This document shows positions 25,635 through 35,689 of a stretch of 64,000 bases of DNA, piece after piece. The stretch lies in contig NZ_PVTQ01000017.1 of assembly GCF_003003355.1 (NCBI RefSeq), forward strand, positions 1 to 64,000, read 5' to 3'. Numbering within the stretch: the stretch's first letter is position 1; every line of letters begins with the position of its first letter. The stretch is from Donghicola tyrosinivorans (lineage in GTDB: Bacteria > Pseudomonadota > Alphaproteobacteria > Rhodobacterales > Rhodobacteraceae). The translations under genes were made by a program, and so were the position numbers. A model generated the notes under the pieces. The model was given only the letters and a program-made list of their open reading frames with translations. It was not told where the DNA came from and did no database searches.

Positions 25635-27161
25635 CTAGCCATCCTGCTTTTTCAAGAATAGCGATGCGCAGTCTTTTGTCAATTTATCCAGCGCCTTACG
25701 GTCATCTTCTGACAGTTCATTCGTCTTATCGATCTGCGCCGCGAGTTGGGGCAGTTCGGCCTGTAACCGCTGTGCCAAGCTTTGCCGGTACGCCGCGATG
25801 TCTGTCAACGCGACCCCGTCCAAATGGCCCTCTGACACCGCGAGAAGCAGCGCGACTTGCAAGGATAGCCGCAGGGGTTTGTATTCCGGCTGCGCAAGGA
25901 TCGCCTTCAGCCGCCGTCCGTGCGCGATGGTCTTGGCTGTGCGCTCATCCACCATAGCGCCGAAGCGCGTGAAGATTTCCAGCTCAAGGTATTGGGCGTA
26001 GTCAAGTTTTAGGGAATGCGCCAAGCTCTTGATCGCCTTGGCCTGTGTTGCTCCGCCCACGCGACTGACGCTCATCCCCACATTCACAGCGGGCTTTTGC
26101 CCCCCGTAGAACAGCTTCTGATCCAGAATGATCTGCCCATCGGTGATCGAGATCAGGTTGGTCGGGATATAGGCGGTCATGTTGCCCGCCTGCGTTTCGG
26201 CAATGGGCAGCGCAGTTAATGAGCCGCCCCCATGTTCTTCCGACAACTTCGCGGCACGCTCCAGCAAGCGCGCATGCAGGTAGAAGACATCACCGGGATA
26301 CGCCTCGCGCCCCGGAGGTTTGCGCAGCAGCAGCGACAGTTGGCGATAGATGATCGCGTGTTTGGTCAGATCATCAAGGATCAACAAGGCGTGCTGGCCG
26401 CGATCACGGAAATACTCGGCAATGGTGCAGGCTGCATAGGGCGTAATCCATTGCGCCCCCGGCGCCGCATCGGCAGTGCCAACCACAAAGACGCAGCGAT
26501 CAGGGTTGCCGTGGGTTTTCACCGCCTCAATCGCCCGTGCCACGGTCGAGGCTTTTTGCCCGATCGCTGCGTAGATGCAGATCACATCGCTGTCTTTCTG
26601 GTTGATGATCGTATCAATGGCGATCGCGGTCTTTCCGGTCTTGCGATCGCCCACGATCAATTGCCGCTGGCCTCGTCCCAAGGGGATCATCGCGTCAATT
26701 ACCGTGAGGCCCGTGAGCATCGGTTCGGTGATCAGATCGCGATCCACGATCTGCGGAGCGGGCCGTTCAATCGGGTCAAACCGCTCGGGGGTAATCTCGG
26801 GCCCGCCATCCAGCGGCGTACCAAGGGGCGAGACCACCCGACCCAGCAGCCCGTCCCCAACGGGCACGCGGGCAATCTGGCCAGTGTTATAGACGCGAGT
26901 ACCAGCCGAAATCTCGTCATCGGCGGCCAAAAGAATACAGCCAAGCTTGTCTTCGCTAATCGACATGGCCAGCCCGAAGGTGCCGTCCTCAAAGCGCAGG
27001 AGTTCGTCCAGTCTGGTCTCTTTCAGGCCCGATATGATGGCAACTCCGTCGCCGATCTGCTCGACCCGCCCGATACGCTCAAGGCGCGGCGGCAGTTCTT
27101 GCGCGGCGACTGTTTCCCGAGCCTGCGCCAGCCATGCGGCGGTTGGATCATCAGTACTCAT
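25635..27161 (-). CDS. atpA: N-ATPase alpha subunit
   Basis: The non-catalytic nucleotide-binding subunit of the F1-like head. The P-loop GDRKTGKT (171-178), the conserved region LILDDLTKHAIIYRQLSLLLRKPPGREAYPGD in pieces, and the C-terminal helical domain (EIFTRFGAMVDERT) are intact over about 508 residues. The start is an ATG at 27161, immediately after an in-frame GTG at 27164; a GGAG in the end of atpF serves either. Gene order (alpha after b, before gamma, no delta gene) marks the N-type operon. Confidence 0.93.
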   Translation of the reverse strand: MSTDDPTAAWLAQARETVAAQELPPRLERIGRVEQIGDGVAIISGLKETRLDELLRFEDGTFGLAMSISEDKLGCILLAADDEISAGTRVYNTGQIARVPVGDGLLGRVVSPLGTPLDGGPEITPERFDPIERPAPQIVDRDLITEPMLTGLTVIDAMIPLGRGQRQLIVGDRKTGKTAIAIDTIINQKDSDVICIYAAIGQKASTVARAIEAVKTHGNPDRCVFVVGTADAAPGAQWITPYAACTIAEYFRDRGQHALLILDDLTKHAIIYRQLSLLLRKPPGREAYPGDVFYLHARLLERAAKLSEEHGGGSLTALPIAETQAGNMTAYIPTNLISITDGQIILDQKLFYGGQKPAVNVGMSVSRVGGATQAKAIKSLAHSLKLDYAQYLELEIFTRFGAMVDERTAKTIAHGRRLKAILAQPEYKPLRLSLQVALLLAVSEGHLDGVALTDIAAYRQSLAQRLQAELPQLAAQIDKTNELSEDDRKALDKLTKDCASLFLKKQDG

Positions 27162-27164
27162 CAC

Positions 27165-27890
27165 TCAGGTCTCCAAAGCGGATGCGGCGCGGTGCAGTCG
27201 GTCGGCGGCAGAAAAGCGCAAGGCGGCGTGGGGAAAGTGCAGCTCCACCCCTGCAAGCAAAGACGGATCCTGCTGAAAGGTAACCGGTACGTCAGGGCCA
27301 AGCCGCGTGGTCAGCGCCATCCGCCATTTTGCTTGCCGTTTGGCACCAAATTCTTGGGCAGAGATCACTGTTATGGGGGCATCTGGCCCAAGCTGTTGCT
27401 TCAGCCCATCCAGCTCCGTCGCTGTCACCCCATCTAGATAACCTGCCGCTGCGGCCAAAGGATCGTCCCCGACCGAGGACAGCGCCTTGCGGGCCAGATC
27501 CTCGGCCAGAGCCACAATATCAGCGCGCAGGGCCGTCTGTGCGGTGGCCTTTTCGGCAGCGATCTTAGCGCGACCGGCGGTAAGTGCCGCCTCAGCCTCT
27601 GCCTGAACATCTGCCAGACGCTTCACACGCTCGGCCTCAAGGGTTTCGTGCAGGGATGTGATCTGCGCTTGTTTCTCGGCCTCGAAGGCATCCAGCTTGG
27701 CCTGATAGGCCTGCATTGCCTGTTCAGCGGATCGGACTTTGGCCTCGGCGGCCTCAGTTGCGGCGCGGTCGGCGGCTTCGCGATCGGCGATAACTTTCCG
27801 AATGGGACGGTAGAGAAAACGGCAGAGCAGCCAGATCACGATCAGAAAGTTGACCGTTTGCAATCCCAGCGTCCACCAATCAATCTGCAT
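27165..27890 (-). CDS. atpF: N-ATPase subunit b with delta-like C-terminal domain
   Basis: The peripheral stalk subunit, 241 residues, clearly longer than an ordinary b (about 160). One membrane helix (about 5-27) is followed by a charged, Ala-rich coiled coil (about 35-135). The final hundred residues look like the C-terminal part of F1 delta: the segment QDPSLLAGVELHF (207-219) then DRLHRA matches delta's DPSLIGG...RL ending. As the operon has no delta gene (atpH), this protein probably does both jobs in a single polypeptide. It sits 3 bases after atpE and abuts atpA. Confidence 0.85.
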   Translation of the reverse strand: MQIDWWTLGLQTVNFLIVIWLLCRFLYRPIRKVIADREAADRAATEAAEAKVRSAEQAMQAYQAKLDAFEAEKQAQITSLHETLEAERVKRLADVQAEAEAALTAGRAKIAAEKATAQTALRADIVALAEDLARKALSSVGDDPLAAAAGYLDGVTATELDGLKQQLGPDAPITVISAQEFGAKRQAKWRMALTTRLGPDVPVTFQQDPSLLAGVELHFPHAALRFSAADRLHRAASALET

Positions 27891-27893
27891 GGC

Positions 27894-28139
27894 TTATCCC
27901 ACAAACGGGTTCGCATAGAGCAAGAGCAGCGCGATCACGAGGCAGTAGATCGCCATCGTTTCAATCATCGCAAGCCCGACGAACAGGGTACGCGACAGTG
28001 TGCCGGCAGCCTCGGGTTGGCGGGCGATGGCCTCCATCGCGGCGGCTATGGCGCGCCCCTCGCTATAGGCGGGAAAGATCGCCCCGAAAGACACGGCGAT
28101 CACCGCGCCGATGATGCTGACGATTTCGATGTAGTTCAT
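27894..28139 (-). CDS. atpE: N-ATPase rotor ring subunit c
   Basis: An 81-residue helical hairpin. The polar loop is ARQPEA (39-44). The ion site is formed by Glu60 in the second helix (GLAMIETMAIY) with Thr61 and Tyr65, facing Glu27 (YSEGRA) and Pro23 in the first helix. Two carboxylates with a Thr/Tyr pair resemble known sodium-binding c subunits (Gln/Glu, Glu, Ser/Thr, Tyr), the basis on which N-ATPases were proposed to use Na+. However, the Burkholderia pseudomallei N-type ring was reported proton-specific, so the ion should not be taken as settled. Confidence 0.92.
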   Translation of the reverse strand: MNYIEIVSIIGAVIAVSFGAIFPAYSEGRAIAAAMEAIARQPEAAGTLSRTLFVGLAMIETMAIYCLVIALLLLYANPFVG

Positions 28140-28150
28140 GGAAGGTGCTC

Positions 28151-28819
28151 CTATGTCTCGACCGCGCCGATAGCGCCGCCGATGTAGACAGTTGCGAGAA
28201 TGGTGAAGATGTAGGCTTGGATGATCCCGATCAGGACACCCAGCAGCAGGAAGGGCACGGGCACGATCAGCCCCGCCAGAAAGACCACGATGGCGATGAC
28301 GAACTCATGGCTCATCATGTTGCCGAACAGGCGGATCATCAGGGAAAACGTCCTTGTCAGATCCCCCAGTACATTGAGGGGCAAAAGGAACGGGTTGGGC
28401 TCTAGATAGTGCCCAAAATACTTTCGTGCGCCGCGGGTGCGGATACCGAAGTAATGCACCGACAGAAAGACGATGGCGGCTAAGGCCGCAGGGGTTTCCA
28501 GATGGCCCGTGGGCGGCGTCGCTCCGGGAAAGACCGCGGCCAGATTGGCGAGGCCAAGGAAGATAAACAGCGATCCCAAAAGCGGCATGTAGGGCCAAGG
28601 ATCGCGGTTCAAAACCTGTTGCAACTGATCTGCGATGGCCAGCACCACGACTTCTAACGCCGCTTGGGCGGGGCCTGCGTTGACTTTCGGGGTGCCTAGG
28701 CTGACGCGCAAAACCACAAACAGCAGCGCCATTATCCCCCATGTGGTGACGACCGAGCGGCTGATCGGCACAAAGCCGATATGGAACAGGATGTCTGGAA
28801 CGAGCGGGCTGGCCTCCAT
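28151..28819 (-). CDS. atpB: N-ATPase subunit a
   Basis: The stator channel subunit of the membrane part. The 222-residue protein has about five membrane segments and the essential stator arginine R163 in LMIRLFGNMMSHE. The DLTRTFSL stretch before it and the C-terminal IQAYIFTILATVYI are typical of subunit a. The start is the ATG at 28819, two bases beyond the atpR stop; the longer open frame upstream overlaps atpR and is out of character. Confidence 0.93.
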   Translation of the reverse strand: MEASPLVPDILFHIGFVPISRSVVTTWGIMALLFVVLRVSLGTPKVNAGPAQAALEVVVLAIADQLQQVLNRDPWPYMPLLGSLFIFLGLANLAAVFPGATPPTGHLETPAALAAIVFLSVHYFGIRTRGARKYFGHYLEPNPFLLPLNVLGDLTRTFSLMIRLFGNMMSHEFVIAIVVFLAGLIVPVPFLLLGVLIGIIQAYIFTILATVYIGGAIGAVET

Positions 28820-28821
28820 CC

Positions 28822-29088
28822 TCAGGCCCTCCGCACGCGGCGGATCATGATGGTCCGCGCCAGCAACAGTCCTAGAAGCGCGGCGATCAAGGGCAGCGTG
28901 CCGTAATGGACCACCACCGCAAAGCCTGTGACCGCAATCACGATCCGCAGCAGTAGAAAGCCAATGGCCCGTTGCCAATCGCTGCCCATCGCCGCGACCG
29001 AGCGTCCAAGCAGGTGGAAATAGGCGGTCCCGATAGCAGCCCCGACAAAAAGCCACGGAAGGGCTGTGATTACTTGGGAAATTGTCAT
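28822..29088 (-). CDS. atpR: N-ATPase accessory membrane protein AtpR
   Basis: An 88-residue protein with three hydrophobic segments (WLFVGAAIGTAYFHLL, IGFLLLRIVIAVTGFAVVV, LPLIAALLGLLLA) ending in a basic tail (RTIMIRRVRRA). AtpR is specific to N-ATPase operons; together with AtpQ it has been proposed to help c-ring assembly or bind cations. Its start overlaps the atpQ stop by four bases, indicating coupled translation. Confidence 0.85.
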   Translation of the reverse strand: MTISQVITALPWLFVGAAIGTAYFHLLGRSVAAMGSDWQRAIGFLLLRIVIAVTGFAVVVHYGTLPLIAALLGLLLARTIMIRRVRRA

Positions 29089-29372
29089 TCGCTATTCATC
29101 CTCTGCCACGCCATGTAAAATCCCAGACACGCACCGCCGAAGGTCAGAGCTCCACTGAATGTCACCCCTGTTCCGAACCGGTGATCCAGCCAGCGGCCTG
29201 CAATGATGCCCAACAAGGTGGCTCCGACGATCAACCAACCCAAGGCGCCGATCATCGACAGGTTCTTCCAGAGCGGGCGTTCACCCTGTTCCGCCCACTG
29301 GGTGCGGCGGGCATCTCTTTTACGGATTGCCTCCAGTAGATCGTCACGGGACGTCTTATCGGGATCGGTCAT
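29085..29372 (-). CDS. atpQ: N-ATPase accessory membrane protein AtpQ (AtpI-like)
   Basis: A 95-residue protein with a charged N-terminal third (DPDKTSRDDLLEAIRKRDARR) and two membrane helices (MIGALGWLIVGATLLGIIAG and the FSGALTFGGACLGFYMAW segment). This is the AtpI/'putative Ca/Mg ATPase subunit' type that occupies the Q position in N-ATPase operons. It starts three bases after atpC and overlaps atpR by four bases. Confidence 0.85.
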   Translation of the reverse strand: MTDPDKTSRDDLLEAIRKRDARRTQWAEQGERPLWKNLSMIGALGWLIVGATLLGIIAGRWLDHRFGTGVTFSGALTFGGACLGFYMAWQRMNSE

Positions 29373-29375
29373 GAC

Positions 29376-31544
<2,169 letters not shown>

Positions 31545-32297
31545 ATGAGATTTGCTGTGATCGCCGACATCCACGGAAATGCCCGCGCCTTGCGCGCTGT
31601 CCTTGCGGACATGGACGCTTTGGGCGTGGCCGAGGCTGTGAACCTTGGGGACTTCTTCAGCGGGCCTTTGGATGCGGATGAAACAGCGGCATTACTGGCA
31701 GAGAGGAACTACCCGTCGATCCGTGGCAATCATGACCGCTATCTGATCACCCAAGCGCGTGAGGATATGGGCCTGTCGGACGGAGCGGCGTTTGATCTGC
31801 TCAGTGAAACCCATCTGGACTGGATCAGGTCCCTGCCCGAAACCTTGTCCTTCCATGGTGACGTGTTTCTGTGCCACGGCACCCCTACCAGCGATCAGAC
31901 CTACTGGCTGGAACGGGTAAATCCTGACGGATCATTGCGCCGCGCGACCTTGTCCGAGATCGAGGCAGAGGCGAAGGGGATCGGTGCCTCACTCATCCTC
32001 TGCGCCCATACCCATCTGCCTCGCATTGTGCATCTGTCCGATGGCCGATTGATTGTGAATCCCGGCAGCGTCGGCTGCCCTGCCTATGACGATGATCATC
32101 CGGTCTATCACTGCGTCGAGACCGGCACGCCTAACGCCTCTTATGCCATCGTCGAGAAAACACCAGACGCTTGGACGGTCACGTTCCGATCCATCCCCTA
32201 CGCATCTACCGAAGCCAGCGCCTTGGCCGCGAAAAACGTTCGCGCTGGTTGGGCGCGGGCTTTGGCGACCGGGTGGATATCCGAAGCCTCTGATTAA
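31545..32297 (+). CDS. Metallophosphoesterase (YfcE/calcineurin-like)
   Basis: A 250-residue calcineurin-like phosphoesterase. The five metal-binding blocks are in order: DIHGN (8-12), GD (LGDFFSG), GNHDR, CHGTP, and CAHTHLP. These enzymes hydrolyse phosphomonoesters or cyclic nucleotides; the substrate is not readable. The open frame begins at a GTG at 31530, but the ATG at 31545 gives the family-like MRFAVIADIHGN. Its end overlaps the HNH gene, tail to tail, by four bases. Confidence 0.88.
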   Translation: MRFAVIADIHGNARALRAVLADMDALGVAEAVNLGDFFSGPLDADETAALLAERNYPSIRGNHDRYLITQAREDMGLSDGAAFDLLSETHLDWIRSLPETLSFHGDVFLCHGTPTSDQTYWLERVNPDGSLRRATLSEIEAEAKGIGASLILCAHTHLPRIVHLSDGRLIVNPGSVGCPAYDDDHPVYHCVETGTPNASYAIVEKTPDAWTVTFRSIPYASTEASALAAKNVRAGWARALATGWISEASD

Positions 32298-32878
32298 GCG
32301 TCCAGCTCGCTGTCCCAGTACAGGTAATCCACCCAACTGGAGTGCAAATGGTTGGGTGGGAACTTGCGGCCTTGGTTCCGCAGTTCCTCGGCCGAGGGCT
32401 GACGAACGGGCTTTCGTAGATGCATGTTCGCCTGTCGTAGGCTCTTGCTGCCCTTCTTCAAGTTGCAAGGCGAACAGGCCGCCACGACGTTTTCCCAACT
32501 GGTGATCCCGCCACGCGCGCGGGGTACCACGTGGTCAAAGGTCAGATCCCCGTGCGATCCGCAGTATTGGCACGAAAATTCGTCCCTCAAGAAAAGATTA
32601 AAGCGCGTGAAGGCCACGCGCTTTTGAGGTTTCACATAGTCTTTGAGGACGACAACGGAAGGAATGCGAACTTCCATCCGCTGACTTCGGACAACTTCGT
32701 CATATTCGGCGACGATGTTCACCCGATCTAGCCAGACTGCCTTGATCGCTTCTTGCCAGGGCCAAAGGGATAAAGGGTAATAGGACAATGGCCGGTAATC
32801 GGCGTTCAACACCAAAGCGGGGTGCTGCTTGAGTGCTGATGGTTCTCTTACAAAGTCCGTCCTGAAGTCGCCGTCCAT
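32294..32878 (-). CDS. HNH endonuclease-family protein
   Basis: A 194-residue protein with the HNH nuclease core: CQYCG and CSPCNLKKG provide a zinc-finger-like pair of CxxC knuckles around the HNH segment LTFDHVVPRARGG, then ENVVAACSPCN. The N-terminal half (ALVLNADYRPLSYYPLSLWPWQEAIKAVW) is the conserved leader of a chromosomal HNH family common in alphaproteobacteria and not tied to mobile elements. I start it at the ATG 32878, beginning MDGDFRTDF. Its biological role is unknown. Confidence 0.85.
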   Translation of the reverse strand: MDGDFRTDFVREPSALKQHPALVLNADYRPLSYYPLSLWPWQEAIKAVWLDRVNIVAEYDEVVRSQRMEVRIPSVVVLKDYVKPQKRVAFTRFNLFLRDEFSCQYCGSHGDLTFDHVVPRARGGITSWENVVAACSPCNLKKGSKSLRQANMHLRKPVRQPSAEELRNQGRKFPPNHLHSSWVDYLYWDSELDA

Positions 32879-33036
32879 AATCAAAGCCTCTTCGCCCTGT
32901 CTGTCGTGCTGACACCAAGGCGGGACGCCCCGCCCCGTATCAAGATCACTATATATCTCGGGGCTTGGCTGGCAAGTCCCGCAAGATGATGTAGTCACCG
33001 AAGAGGTAGCAACTTGCTGTGACGGCTATATGACAG

Positions 33037-33061
33037 GCAAAACCGCCCGAAGACCGGGCGG
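33037..33061 (-). terminator. Terminator of the esterase/glycosylase operon
   Basis: A 7-bp G+C-rich stem (33043-33049 with 33055-33061) is followed by TTTTGC on the minus strand, just after the esterase stop. Confidence 0.8.
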
Positions 33062-33070
33062 CTTGGGCCC

Positions 33071-33736
33071 TTACATCCCCAGTTTGTCGCGCATGAACGC
33101 CAACGAGACCCCAAGACCGTCAGGGGAAATACCGTGTGCGGTGCCTTTCATGACGTGGGCGTAGACCTCGGAAAAGCCTGCTTCTTGCAGGGCGTCGATG
33201 GCGGCAGGCAGGCTTTGGGGCGGAACAACGTCATCGTGATCGCCATGCAGCAGCAGGATTGGCGGTTTGGAACGCGCTTCATCCTTCAGCAGTTCAGGCT
33301 GCAAAAGACGGCCCGAGAACCCGATGATCCCGCCAAGCGCCTCTTCAAAGCGCGGGCCCACGTGCAGCGACATCATGGTGCCTTGGCTGAAACCGATTAG
33401 GACCAGCTGTTCGGGCAGGATGTCTTCTTCGTCGATGATGTTCAGCAGGTAGGCGTTCAGATCGGCAACGGCTTGCATCATGCCTGCCTCGGATTCTTCC
33501 TCGGACGAGTTGTCGATCCAAGGGATCGGGAACCACTGAAAGCCCATAGGCGATCCGGCGCAATGCTCTGGCGCATCGGGGGCGTAGAAAGTGGTGTCCG
33601 GCAGATGTTCCGCCAGCGGATCGGCCAGCCCCATCAGATCGGCGCCGTTGGCCCCGTATCCATGCAGAAAGACCACAACCGAGCGTGTCTGCCCCGAAGC
33701 CGCTTCGCGGCGCTTTGATGTCAGAACCCGAGTCAT
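33071..33736 (-). CDS. Alpha/beta-hydrolase, carboxylesterase/phospholipase type
   Basis: A 221-residue esterase of the phospholipase/carboxylesterase family (YpfH/Est-type). The catalytic triad is visible: Ser118 in GFSQG, an Asp in the HGDHDDVVP segment (about 164-172), and His201 in GTAHGIS. The oxyanion-hole segment LHGYGANGADL is near 24-34. The ATG at 33736 overlaps the stop of the upstream DNA-glycosylase gene (ATGA), so the two are translationally coupled, though functionally unrelated. Confidence 0.88.
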   Translation of the reverse strand: MTRVLTSKRREAASGQTRSVVVFLHGYGANGADLMGLADPLAEHLPDTTFYAPDAPEHCAGSPMGFQWFPIPWIDNSSEEESEAGMMQAVADLNAYLLNIIDEEDILPEQLVLIGFSQGTMMSLHVGPRFEEALGGIIGFSGRLLQPELLKDEARSKPPILLLHGDHDDVVPPQSLPAAIDALQEAGFSEVYAHVMKGTAHGISPDGLGVSLAFMRDKLGM

Positions 33737-34362
33737 CTGATCCCTTCCCTGTTTTTCTCTACGTGGTAGTACGCCCACAGTAGCCGCGCCGCAACCGCCC
33801 GCCATGGCTGCCAGTCCTCGGCCATGGTACGCATCTCGCGCTCGGTCGGGCGTTTGGGCAGATCGAACAGGATGCGGGCGGATTCCTGCAAGGCCAGATC
33901 ACCGGGAGCAAAGACATCGGCGCGGCCCAAGCTGAACATCGCGTAAATCTCGGCGGTCCAGACACCGATGCCGCTGACCTGCGTCAGGGTGCTGACGATT
34001 TCGGGGGTGGGCGCATCGCGGAGCGCCTTGAAGTCGATCCGCGCCTCGGCCAGCGCCTTGGCATAGCGGATCTTCTGGCGCGACAACCCGCAAGCGCGCA
34101 GTTCTTCCTCAGTGGCCCACGTGATCTTGCGCGGTCCGGTTAGCTTGGCCTCTTTCAAACGCCCCAGGATGGCACGGGCGGCGGCAACGCTGACCTGCTG
34201 GCTGACGATAGCCGATAGTAGTTGTTCAAACCCGTCTTTCCGCAGGCGGGTTGGCACGGTGCCAGTCTGCTCTAACGCATGGGCAAATCGTGGGTGGTGG
34301 GCGGCCAGATGGGCGCAGCCTTCGGAAATGCAATCGGGGCCTTGAATGACGCGCTCGTGCAA
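33733..34362 (-). CDS. DNA-3-methyladenine glycosylase II (AlkA-like)
   Basis: A helix-hairpin-helix base-excision glycosylase that removes alkylated purines. The 209-residue protein has LLSAIVSQQVS (about 47-57), the HhH motif LTQVSGIGVWTAEIYAMFSLGRADVF in pieces, and the following FAPGDLALQ containing the catalytic Asp. The N-terminal TBP-like domain of E. coli AlkA is absent, as in short AlkA homologues. The start appears to be TTG at 34362 (AAGGGG upstream), since no ATG fits. It overlaps the opposite-strand MFS frame only upstream of that gene's real start. Confidence 0.85.
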   Translation of the reverse strand: MHERVIQGPDCISEGCAHLAAHHPRFAHALEQTGTVPTRLRKDGFEQLLSAIVSQQVSVAAARAILGRLKEAKLTGPRKITWATEEELRACGLSRQKIRYAKALAEARIDFKALRDAPTPEIVSTLTQVSGIGVWTAEIYAMFSLGRADVFAPGDLALQESARILFDLPKRPTEREMRTMAEDWQPWRAVAARLLWAYYHVEKNREGIR

Positions 34363-34423
34363 ACTGATCCCCTTTGCAAGATATGATCTGGACGGGTTGA
34401 GTTGGACAGGCTACGCCACATCC

Positions 34424-35638
34424 ATGACCGAAGTTATCAATGATCGACGCGCTTGGCGCAACGTTGCCGTTCTAGCTGCGGCACAGGCCATTCTGGGCAG
34501 CCAGATGAGCATGATTTTCGTGATCGGCGGCCTCGCCGGTCAGCAACTGGCCCCCAACCCCTGCCTTGCCACATTGCCGATCTCATTGATCGTCTTCGGG
34601 TCTATGACCTCGGCCACATGGCTGTCGAATGTGATGCAGCGCTATGGACGCCGCGCCGGTTTCATCATCGGCGCAAGCGGCGGTCTGTTCGGATCGCTGA
34701 TCGCGGTGACGGCGCTGTTCTATTCGAATTTCTGGCTGTTCCTTTTAGGCAGCTACATGACCGGTATCTATATGTGCGCGCAGGGTTTTTACCGCTTCGC
34801 CGCCGCCGATACGGCATCAGATGCCTTCCGCCCAAAGGCGATTTCCTACGTTCTGGCAGGTGGTCTGGCCTCGGCCATCATCGGACCGCAACTGGTGAAA
34901 GCAACCGTTGACAGCTTTGTGGTGCCCTTTGTCGGCACCTACATGGCGGTGATCGCGATCAACGTCTTCGGGATGCTGCTGTTTCTGGCGCTGGACATCC
35001 CGCGCCCACCCGTGCCGTCTGAAACTGCCCCTGCTGCCCGCTCGCGCCGCGCCCTACTGTCCGAGCCGCGCATTCTGGTAGCGATCATCGTCGGTATGGT
35101 CAGCTATGCACTGATGAACCTTGTCATGACCTCGACCCCGCTGGCGGTTGTGGGCTGCGGCTATGAAAAGGGCGACGCGGCGGATGTGGTCAGCGCCCAC
35201 GTTCTGGCCATGTTTATCCCGTCTTTCTTCACCGGTAGCCTGATCGCCCGATTTGGTGTGGAAAAGATCATCGCCTTGGGCCTTTTGATCCTCTGCGGCG
35301 CGGGGATCGTGGCGCTGAACGGCGTGCAGATCGAGAACTTTTTCGGTGCCCTCATCCTGCTGGGTCTTGGCTGGAACTTCGGCTTTATTGGCGCGACCTC
35401 CATGCTGGCCAGCGCCCACCGCCCCGAAGAGCGCGGCGTAGTCCAAGGCTTGAACGACCTGATCGTTTTCGGCGGTGTGACCGTCGCCTCACTGGCCTCA
35501 GGTGGTCTGATGAACTGCTCGGGCGGCAGTCCGGTAGATGGCTGGATGGCCGTGAACCTTGCCATGGTACCGTTCCTTGCTCTTGCAGGCGCGGCCCTGA
35601 TCTGGCTGATTCTACGTCCCAAGGAAGAGAACGCCTAA
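34424..35638 (+). CDS. MFS transporter
   Basis: A 404-residue major-facilitator protein with twelve predicted helices. The loop after helix 2 reads QRYGRRAGFIIGASGG, and GYEKGDAADVVSAHVLAMFIPSFFTG lies in the second half. The short N-terminus and a Cys-containing helix 1-2 loop (APNPCLATLP) resemble a roseobacter subgroup whose substrate I cannot name. The ATG at 34424 is chosen over an upstream open frame that overlaps the glycosylase gene. A bidirectional terminator follows. Confidence 0.85.
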   Translation: MTEVINDRRAWRNVAVLAAAQAILGSQMSMIFVIGGLAGQQLAPNPCLATLPISLIVFGSMTSATWLSNVMQRYGRRAGFIIGASGGLFGSLIAVTALFYSNFWLFLLGSYMTGIYMCAQGFYRFAAADTASDAFRPKAISYVLAGGLASAIIGPQLVKATVDSFVVPFVGTYMAVIAINVFGMLLFLALDIPRPPVPSETAPAARSRRALLSEPRILVAIIVGMVSYALMNLVMTSTPLAVVGCGYEKGDAADVVSAHVLAMFIPSFFTGSLIARFGVEKIIALGLLILCGAGIVALNGVQIENFFGALILLGLGWNFGFIGATSMLASAHRPEERGVVQGLNDLIVFGGVTVASLASGGLMNCSGGSPVDGWMAVNLAMVPFLALAGAALIWLILRPKEENA

Positions 35639-35654
35639 ATCCAACGAATAAAGC

Positions 35655-35681
35655 AAAGGCCGCAGATTTCTGCGGCCTTTT
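35655..35681. terminator. Bidirectional terminator
   Basis: A 10-bp perfect stem (35655-35664 with 35671-35680, 6-base loop), A-rich on one side and T-rich on the other, separates the MFS gene from the convergent squalene-synthase-like gene. Confidence 0.88.
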
Positions 35682-35689
35682 CAATTGGG

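Noticed and set aside
27894-28139. Calling the N-ATPase definitively sodium-coupled
   Set aside because: The residues are compatible, but a closely studied N-type ring was reported to be proton-specific, so the motif is not proof.
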